Source of the DNA: Lentimicrobium sp.
GTDB lineage: Bacteria; Bacteroidota; Bacteroidia; Flavobacteriales; Flavobacteriaceae
Assembly (NCBI GenBank): GCA_022758945.1
Contig: JAEMQE010000211.1
Location: forward strand, 1 to 6,561
Reading direction: 5' to 3'
DNA: 6,561 bases
Shown here: piece by piece, positions 1-6,000 of the stretch
Numbering within the stretch: the stretch's first letter is position 1
How the letters are laid out: each line of letters begins with the position of its first letter
The notes under the pieces: model-generated
Databases searched by the model: none
The model's input: only the letters and a program-made list of their open reading frames with translations
What the model was told of the DNA's origin: nothing
Translations under genes and position numbers: made by a program

Positions 1-451
1 TGATAGTAAAGGTAAAATCATTTCTGATATTGAATTTAAGTTGGAAGAACAAGAGTCTTCGGGTACAAATAAATTATTTGATTTGTCGGGTTATATAGTT
101 TTTGCTCTTTATTACGGTCTTCAAATAGTTATAGATGAACTTGATTCAAAATTACATCCAATTTTAACTCAAGAAATTATCAAATTATTCAATAATCCAG
201 AAACGAATCCTAAAAATGCGCAATTAATCTTTACTACTCACGATACAAATTTATTAGGAGCTAATCTTTTTAGAAGAGACCAAATTTGGTTTACGGAGAA
301 AGATGATTTTGAAGCTACAGATATGTATTCGTTATTAGAATTTAAGGATGAAGATGGAAATACAATTCGAAAAGACAGGAGTTTTGAAAAAGATTATATA
401 AGAGGTCGTTATGGTGCTATTCCTTATATTTCAAACTTTCAAGAAGTATAG
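1..451 (+). CDS. RloA-like AAA/ABC-class ATPase, 3' part only (5' end outside window)
   Basis: The reading frame is open from the left edge (first full codon at base 2) to a TAG at 449-451, so only about the last 149 residues are present. What is visible is the C-terminal half of an ABC/SMC-like ATPase of the AAA_15/AAA_21 type. There is a signature-like ESSGTNKLFDLSG segment, then a Walker B/D-loop (IVIDELDSKLHP) with the catalytic acidic pair, then a switch histidine in FTTHD. Family knowledge: these features characterise RloA-type proteins and the ATPase half of AbiL-like abortive infection systems, and an RloB partner usually follows directly, as it does here 2 nt downstream. The Walker A lies outside the window and cannot be checked. 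A TTG at 41 is in frame, but the frame continues upstream in homologous-looking sequence, so it is not the start. The ATPase class is secure; the defence role is inferred from the pairing. Confidence 0.85.
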   Translation, partial: DSKGKIISDIEFKLEEQESSGTNKLFDLSGYIVFALYYGLQIVIDELDSKLHPILTQEIIKLFNNPETNPKNAQLIFTTHDTNLLGANLFRRDQIWFTEKDDFEATDMYSLLEFKDEDGNTIRKDRSFEKDYIRGRYGAIPYISNFQEV

Positions 452-453
452 TT

Positions 454-1176
454 ATGGCAAATATCATAAAAATTGACAATGCCATTTTAAAACGTACTGC
501 AAGAGTAGAGAAGAAGCGCAAAGAAAAAACAAGAGAAGTTCGTGTTTACTTTTTAATTGTTTGCGAAGGAGAAAAAACTGAACCTAATTATTTTAAGTCT
601 TTTAAAACTAATGTGAAATCATTTGTTTTTACTATTGATACTTTGGGAGAAGGTTCAAATACTAAAGATTTAGTGAAAAGAACTATTAAAGCTAGAGATA
701 AATCAAGTCAAGAATATGATAGTGTTTGGGCAGTTTTCGATAGAGATAGTTTCAGTCCAAATAATTTTAATGGAGCAATTGAATTGGCTGAGAATAATGA
801 TATAAAAGTGGGTTGGTCGAACGAAGCCTTTGAATTATGGTATTTATTACATTTTCAGTACAGAAATACTTCGATGTCAAGAGCTGACTATAAAAGTGCA
901 ATTGAAGATGAAATAAATGCTAAAATTGCTGCTCAATCAAAAAGTAAAAATCCTAAAAAATTTGAATACAAAAAGAATAGTGAAGAAATGTATTCCATTT
1001 TGGAAAAGTATGGAAATCAAAAACAAGCAATAACTTATGCTAAAAAGTTGATTTTAAATCATAATTGTAACAATTTTGCAATTCATAATCCTTGTACAAA
1101 AGTACATTTATTGGTTGAAGAGTTAAACGGAGATTCGATAGAATTAAACAATAAAATCAAACAAAGAAGCGAATAA
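454..1176 (+). CDS. RloB-family protein (TOPRIM-like), partner of the upstream ATPase
   Basis: This is a 240-residue soluble protein with no signal peptide or membrane segment. After a basic N-terminus (about residues 10-30, rich in K/R) comes a beta strand ending in VCEGEKTEPNYF (Glu38 and Glu40 region), then a DRD acidic motif at 96-98 and a SNEAFELWYLLHF segment at 122-134. This order (CEGE, DxD, NxxFExW) is the hallmark of the RloB family, whose fold is TOPRIM-like and which probably binds metal and acts on nucleic acid. The ATG at 454 is only 2 nt after the stop of the ATPase gene, so the two are almost certainly cotranscribed. Family knowledge: RloA/RloB were named as ORFs linked to type I restriction loci, and the lactococcal AbiL pair has the same architecture. 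The target and the biochemical activity cannot be read from sequence. No terminator hairpin is visible directly after the stop. Confidence 0.85.
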   Translation: MANIIKIDNAILKRTARVEKKRKEKTREVRVYFLIVCEGEKTEPNYFKSFKTNVKSFVFTIDTLGEGSNTKDLVKRTIKARDKSSQEYDSVWAVFDRDSFSPNNFNGAIELAENNDIKVGWSNEAFELWYLLHFQYRNTSMSRADYKSAIEDEINAKIAAQSKSKNPKKFEYKKNSEEMYSILEKYGNQKQAITYAKKLILNHNCNNFAIHNPCTKVHLLVEELNGDSIELNNKIKQRSE

Positions 1177-1178
1177 TA

Positions 1179-1196
1179 ATCCGTGTCATCCGTGTC
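1179..1196. repeat. 9-bp tandem repeat, two copies
   Basis: ATCCGTGTC occurs twice, head to tail and without mismatch, starting 3 bases after the rloB stop codon. It is GC-richer than its surroundings. From memory, short ATCCGTGT-type units appear in dispersed intergenic repeats of several bacteria. Whether this is a remnant of such an element is inference. Confidence 0.6.
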
Positions 1197-1253
1197 CCAT
1201 TCTCCAGAACAGACTTCTTTTTCAACATAGTTTTCTAATAACAAAATCAAATC

Positions 1254-1275
1254 TAACATAATGTTAAATTAACAT
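1254..1275. repeat. Overlapping AT-rich inverted repeats (possible operator)
   Basis: TAACAT (1254-1259) faces ATGTTA (1261-1266) around a single A. ATGTTAA (1261-1267) in turn faces TTAACAT (1269-1275), again around one A. The result is three alternating copies of the same half-site within 22 bp, about 65 bp upstream of the putative -7 element of the gat operon. It could bind a dimeric regulator. It has no T-run and little GC, so it is not a good terminator. In such AT-rich spacer sequence, chance is a real alternative. Confidence 0.35.
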
Positions 1276-1338
1276 CTTCTTTCACAAAAAACTATCGAAA
1301 TCATTAAAATAAAACATCATTCCCTAATAAAACTTTCG

Positions 1339-1346
1339 TAATTTTG
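1339..1346 (+). promoter_or_regulatory. Bacteroidetes-type -7 promoter element of the gat operon
   Basis: TAATTTTG matches the TAnnTTTG consensus of the Bacteroidetes primary sigma factor. It would start transcription at about 1351-1355, giving a leader of roughly 30 nt before the ATG at 1384. A convincing -33 TTG is not visible at the expected distance upstream, so the call rests on the -7 element and its position. The leader is A-rich with no Shine-Dalgarno sequence, as is usual in this phylum. Confidence 0.6.
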
Positions 1347-1383
1347 CCGACTTAAAAGTTTGACTTTAAAACGAAACCAAATT

Positions 1384-1653
1384 ATGAGCAAAACAATGAC
1401 AGTCGACATTTTGTCGAGCATTAAAGGAGCACAGCCTTCTGAGAGCGTGAACCAATTATTTGATGTAATTAAAAATGCAATTCCATCAAATCAAAATTCC
1501 TTGAATAATGTCAATCATAATTGTGTGTCTGTAAATAATTTAAGAGAAGATGTGGTGGTAGAAAGTTCGGCGATAGAGAAACAGCTCATTATAGAAAACT
1601 TCCCGAACAAGAAAAATGGTTTTTTAGTGGTTGCAAAAGTGATAGAAGGATAA
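1384..1653 (+). CDS. gatC: Divergent GatC-like subunit of tRNA-dependent amidotransferase
   Basis: This small protein has 89 residues (GatC is usually about 95-100). GatC is the belt that wraps around GatA and GatB and holds the amidotransferase together. The C-terminal half carries the family's recognisable end: LRED at 53-56, a following helix (AIEKQLIIENFP), then the short hydrophobic strand NGFLVVAKVIE that corresponds to the usual GxFxVPxIL segment. The N-terminal half keeps little of the usual LARLxLxxEE helix and has an Asn-rich stretch (36-52) instead, so a search may leave it as hypothetical. Start choice: the frame also contains a TTG at 1360, but that would lie almost on the predicted transcription start, so the ATG at 1384 is preferred; the ATG at 1396 is a second option. 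The stop is 1 nt before the gatA ATG, and gene order gatC-gatA-gatB supports the assignment strongly. Confidence 0.75.
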   Translation: MSKTMTVDILSSIKGAQPSESVNQLFDVIKNAIPSNQNSLNNVNHNCVSVNNLREDVVVESSAIEKQLIIENFPNKKNGFLVVAKVIEG

Positions 1654-1654
1654 A

Positions 1655-3052
1655 ATGGAATCTCAAATAAAAAAAATTCACCAACAATTGGTGTCAAAAC
1701 AAATCACTTGTACGGCTTTGGTACAAGGAAAATTAGACTTACTTAAACAAAACACTTATAACTCTGTCAATTCTTTATTAGATACTTTGGCGCTAGATTT
1801 AGCTGCAAAAGTAGATGCTAAAATTGCAAACGGAGAAACCATAGGTTTGTTAGAAGGAATTCCGTTTGGGATTAAAGATGTGTATATGTTGCAAGGAACT
1901 TACGCTACAGCAAGTTCTGATTTGTTGAAAAATTATAAATCGCCATACACGGCAACTGCCATTCAAAAATTATTGAATGCAGGCGCAATTCCATTGGTTA
2001 AAGAAAACTGCGATAGTTTTGGTCACGGTTCTTCAAGTGAAAACACCATTTTTGGAGCGGTAAAAAATGCTATTAATCCAGAATTAGTTGCTGGAGGTTC
2101 AAGCGGAGGTTCTGCGGTTAATGTTGCCAAAGAATATACGGTTTTTTCAATTGGTGGAGATACGGGAGGTTCGATTCGTCAGCCTGCGGGTTACAATCAT
2201 ATTTATGGTTTCAAACCAACTTACGGAAGGATTTCTCGATTTGGTGTAATGGCTTATGCTTCTTCTACGGATTGCGTTGGTCCATTGGCAAAATCAATTG
2301 AAGATATTCGAATTGTCTTGAATGTAATGAGCGGAAAAGATCCAAAAGATCAAACGTCAATCACATCAACAGAAATTAGTGAAGATTCGATTGCAACTTC
2401 CGCTGTAAAAACAATTGGTTATTTCAAAAATTTTATCGAAAGTGACGCTATTGATGGACAAGTGAAAGCAGATTTTTTAGCCGCTATCGAAAAAATAAAA
2501 GCCAAAGGAATTGCAGTAAAAGAATTAGATTTCTTTAAATCGGATATTTTAGTTTCGACTTATTATACGTTGGCAATGGCGGAAACGGCTTCGAATTTAT
2601 CCCGTCTGGACGGAACCAATTATGGAAACCGTATCGAAGCGGAGAATTTAATAGAAACATACGCTGTTACCCGTTCTGAAAACTTTTCGGAAGAAACAAA
2701 ACGTAGAATCGTAGGTGGAAATCAAGTTTTATCACAAGGTTTTTCAGATGAAATATATTTAAAAGGATTGGCTTTAAGAGATCAAATTTCGGAAAACTTC
2801 AGTAAAGATTTTCAAGAAGTAGATATTATTTTATCGCCAGTTACACCAAGTACTCCTCCTAAAATCGGAGAGAGTTTAAAAGACCCTTTGGCGATGTATT
2901 TATCAGATGCTTATACGGTTGGTTTTAGTTTAGGGCAATTGCCAACTCTAACCGTGCCACAAGGAACAAGCACCGGATTGCAAGTTACAGCAGCAAAAAA
3001 TAATGATGAATTAGTGTTGAAGTTTGCAAACTTCTTAAAAGATACAATATAA
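1655..3052 (+). CDS. gatA: GatA, glutamine amidase subunit of Asp-tRNA(Asn)/Glu-tRNA(Gln) amidotransferase
   Basis: GatA hydrolyses glutamine to free ammonia that is channelled to GatB, where the misacylated aminoacyl-tRNA is amidated. The 465-residue protein (485 or so in the family) carries the complete amidase signature: Lys74 in GIPFGIKD, cis-Ser149 in GGSSGGS and nucleophile Ser173 in GGDTGGSIRQP. The spacings of 75 and 24 residues are identical to those of characterised amidase-signature enzymes. Residues corresponding to the glutamine-binding Tyr, Arg and Asp of S. aureus GatA appear kept (Tyr304, KRRI at 349-352, Asp418). The KPTYGRISRFG block that separates GatA from other amidases is also present. 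Departures: the normally invariant MDEFAMG reads CDSFGHG (119-125), VPGGSS reads VAGGSS, and the C-terminal part is shortened. The ATG follows the gatC stop by 1 nt, and the TAA overlaps the next ATG (TAATG), which suggests translational coupling. Together with the fused partner, an active amidotransferase is likely. Confidence 0.93.
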   Translation: MESQIKKIHQQLVSKQITCTALVQGKLDLLKQNTYNSVNSLLDTLALDLAAKVDAKIANGETIGLLEGIPFGIKDVYMLQGTYATASSDLLKNYKSPYTATAIQKLLNAGAIPLVKENCDSFGHGSSSENTIFGAVKNAINPELVAGGSSGGSAVNVAKEYTVFSIGGDTGGSIRQPAGYNHIYGFKPTYGRISRFGVMAYASSTDCVGPLAKSIEDIRIVLNVMSGKDPKDQTSITSTEISEDSIATSAVKTIGYFKNFIESDAIDGQVKADFLAAIEKIKAKGIAVKELDFFKSDILVSTYYTLAMAETASNLSRLDGTNYGNRIEAENLIETYAVTRSENFSEETKRRIVGGNQVLSQGFSDEIYLKGLALRDQISENFSKDFQEVDIILSPVTPSTPPKIGESLKDPLAMYLSDAYTVGFSLGQLPTLTVPQGTSTGLQVTAAKNNDELVLKFANFLKDTI

Positions 3053-3054
3053 TG
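3050..3054 (+). promoter_or_regulatory. TAATG stop/start overlap coupling gatA to the gatB-aspS fusion
   Basis: The gatA stop TAA (3050-3052) shares its last base with the ATG (3052-3054) of the fusion gene. Such overlaps usually mean re-initiation by the same ribosome, which would favour equal synthesis of GatA and GatB-AspRS. There is no Shine-Dalgarno sequence just upstream. Confidence 0.7.
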
Positions 3055-6000
3055 GAATTGGAGCAATTAACTGCGGCGATTAAAGCCCACGATTTAGAAT
3101 TGGTAATAGGACTGGAAACACACGTTCGATTGAATACCAAAACCAAGTTGTTTTGTTCTTGTCCAAATCAAGAAATAGAAACACCTAACGAAAATATATG
3201 TTCGGTTTGTACCGGGCAAATGGGCGTTTTACCGGCCTTAAATAAAGAAGCAATTACAAAAGCGATTTATTTTGGAAAAGCTGTCGGTTCATCCTTTAGT
3301 AATGAAATAATATCTTGGGATAGAAAGCATTACGAATACCCGGACAATCCCAAAAATATTCAAATAACGCAATTTCACAATCCGATAATTCCTGACGGAC
3401 AAGTATCTTGTTATAGAAATGATGGTACTCAATTTACCGTAAATTTAACCCAGGTTCATATTGAAGAAGATGCTGCAAAATTGATGCACGAAAAGAAAAT
3501 TTCGTTAGTCGATTTTAATAAAGCAGGAGTTCCTTTGATTGAAATTGTTACCGAACCTTGCATCAGAAATATCGAAGACGCTTCAACTTACGCGCAATAC
3601 ATTCAGCGTATTGTTCAAAACTTGGGAATCTCGGAAGCGAATTTGGAGAAAGGAGAATTCAAATCGGATGTTTCGGTGTCTTTGCGCAAAAAACACAGTT
3701 ACGAATTGAATCCAAGAACGGAAATCAAAAACTTGAACTCGTTTAAGTTTATGGTCGAAGCTTTGAAAGAAGAAGTGGAGAAACAGTTCAATTATTTTAT
3801 CGAAAACAAAGAATTTAGACCGGATCAAACTACGGTTTTGTGGGATGCTGATTTAAAGCAAACCAAAGTAATGCGTAAAAAAGAATTTGAAGCGGATTAT
3901 CGTTTTATTTCGGAACCAGATTTACCATTTGTAAATATTAAAGCGGAGATTGAAGCGATTAAAGTGGATACAAGTGCCTTGCCTTATGCGGTGGAATCTA
4001 TTTTGATTAACGGTGGTGTTTTGCCACAAGATGCCAAGTTTTTCACAGCCGATAAATTGCGTTCGCAAATATTTGTTCAACTAAATAACGAAATTAAAGA
4101 TCCTTCTTTTGTTGCCAAGACTTTGGCAAATAATATAAAGGCAGAAGACTATGCTAAAATTAATAGTGTTACCCATTTGACGGATATTTTCAAATTATTT
4201 AAAGCCGAGAAAATCACGGCAGTTTTGGTTCAAAATGCGATTACGGGTTATTTAAAAGATAGAACTTTTGACTACAACAAGTATTTTGAAGAAAACACCA
4301 TTTCTGAAGAGAAGGTACAAGAAGTTATCACTAAAGTAATTTTAGAAAATGAGGCTGTTGCCAATGATATTAAGGCTGGAGACCAAGGAAAAGCGGGTAT
4401 TTTAGTTGGTAAAGTTTTAGGGATTATTGGAAAAGGAGCGAATGGGAAAGTAATTCGTCAGATTATTTTAGATAAACTAGGAGCTGCTGCAGTTTTAGAA
4501 AAAGAGCAAGCTTTCGAAAAAGTTTCGGCAGCAACAATTGCAGAGAATAAAGAAGCTCAAGAAGAATCGCTTCCTGAAATTCCAATTATTATAAAAGACA
4601 CCTATAGAACACACAAAATTTCGCAATTATCAGAAGAAAACATCCAAGAAGAAGTGATGTTGTCGGGTTGGGTTTCCAGTGTTCGTGACCACGGTGAATT
4701 AATGTTTATCGATTTGCGTGATTCAAGTTATGAGATTTTTCAAGTAAGAATCAGTAGAGAATCGTTTCCTAATATCGATGAGTTAGTGAAATTGAAACCA
4801 GAATCCGTAATTTCGGTAACAGGAATTGTGGTTGGTCGTAACGAAGACGATTATAATGCAGGTTTGCGTACTGGTAAAATTGAATTAGAAACTTCAGTAT
4901 TAGAGATTTTAAACTTATCGAAAACATTGCCTTTTGAGATTAAAAGAGCTGCTAAAACAAACGAAGCGATTCGTTTTCAATACAAGTTCTTGGATCACAG
5001 AAATGAAGAGGTAAGAAGAGCAATCGTCAACCGTCATAAAGTAATTAAATTATTGCGTGACATATTAGACGAAGAAGAATTCCTAGAAATTGAAACGCCA
5101 ATTTTAAGTGCAGGAACCGATGAAGGAGCGCGTGAATTTATTGTTCCAACGCGCAAACAGGCTGGGTTCTTTTATACCTTGCCGCAAGCGCCACAGCAGT
5201 TCAAACAAATGTTGATGGTGAGTGGGTATGAAAAATATTTTCAAATTGCGCGCTGTTTTAGAGATGAAGATTCTCGTGGAGACCGTCAGCCAGAATTTAC
5301 GCAATTGGATATGGAAATGGCTTACGCCAGTATGCAGCAAATTATAGATTTAAACACCAAAATGTTTAATGAAGTAGTCAAAAAAATATATGGCAACAAG
5401 TGGATTTTGCGTCCTTTTGAAGTGATTACCTATAAAGATGCAATGGATTTGTATGGTTGCGACCGACCTGATTTGCGTTACGGCTTGAAAATGCAAGACA
5501 TTACCGATATTGTAAAAGAAACTACTTTTCAAGTTTTTTCTAAACCAATTGAAGAAGGCGGCATTGTAAAATGTATTAAAGTTTCTGCTGCAGTGCAAGG
5601 AAACAAGCGTATGTCTAAAGGGCAAATCGAAAATCTTACTGCTATTGCTCAACAGCACGGCTTAGGTGGATTAGCTTATATTATTGTAAATGAAGATGAA
5701 CTGCAATCGCCAATTATTAAGTTTTTAGGCGAAGATATTGCTGCAGGAATTATAAAAGCAACTGACGCACAAATTGGGGATATTGTGTTCTTTTCAGCAG
5801 CTGATTATGCTACTGCCAACAAAGCTTTGGATGCTGTTCGTCAAGAAATGGGTAAAATATTGCACTTGATTAATCCGAAAGAATTGCGTCCTGCTTGGGT
5901 AATTGATTTTCCAATGTTTGAAAAAACAGATGAAGGAAGATGGACGTTTACACACAATCCGTTCTCGATGCCTGCGATTTATGATTTAGAAAAGCATATG

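Noticed and set aside
41..43. TTG at 41 as the start of the ATPase gene
   Set aside because: The frame stays open to the window edge, and the protein would lack the Walker A half, so this is an internal codon of a truncated gene.
1360..1383. TTG at 1360 as the gatC start
   Set aside because: It would begin only a few bases after the predicted transcription start and adds eight residues with no GatC similarity. The ATG at 1384 is preferred.
1515..1697. 60-codon reverse-strand frame
   Set aside because: It overlaps gatC and the start of gatA. The product has no family features and is a shadow of the coding frames.
3558..3828. Short frames on both strands inside the GatB half
   Set aside because: They lie wholly within a clearly conserved GatB region and have composition typical of out-of-frame translation.
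4492..4663. A separate start for AspRS within the fusion gene
   Set aside because: There is no Met, stop or frame change in the linker. The first Met inside the AspRS half (residue 536) already lies within the OB fold.
5104..5658. Two reverse-strand frames inside the AspRS half
   Set aside because: They are antisense to conserved motif 2 and the GAD insertion, with no recognisable domains and no promoter.
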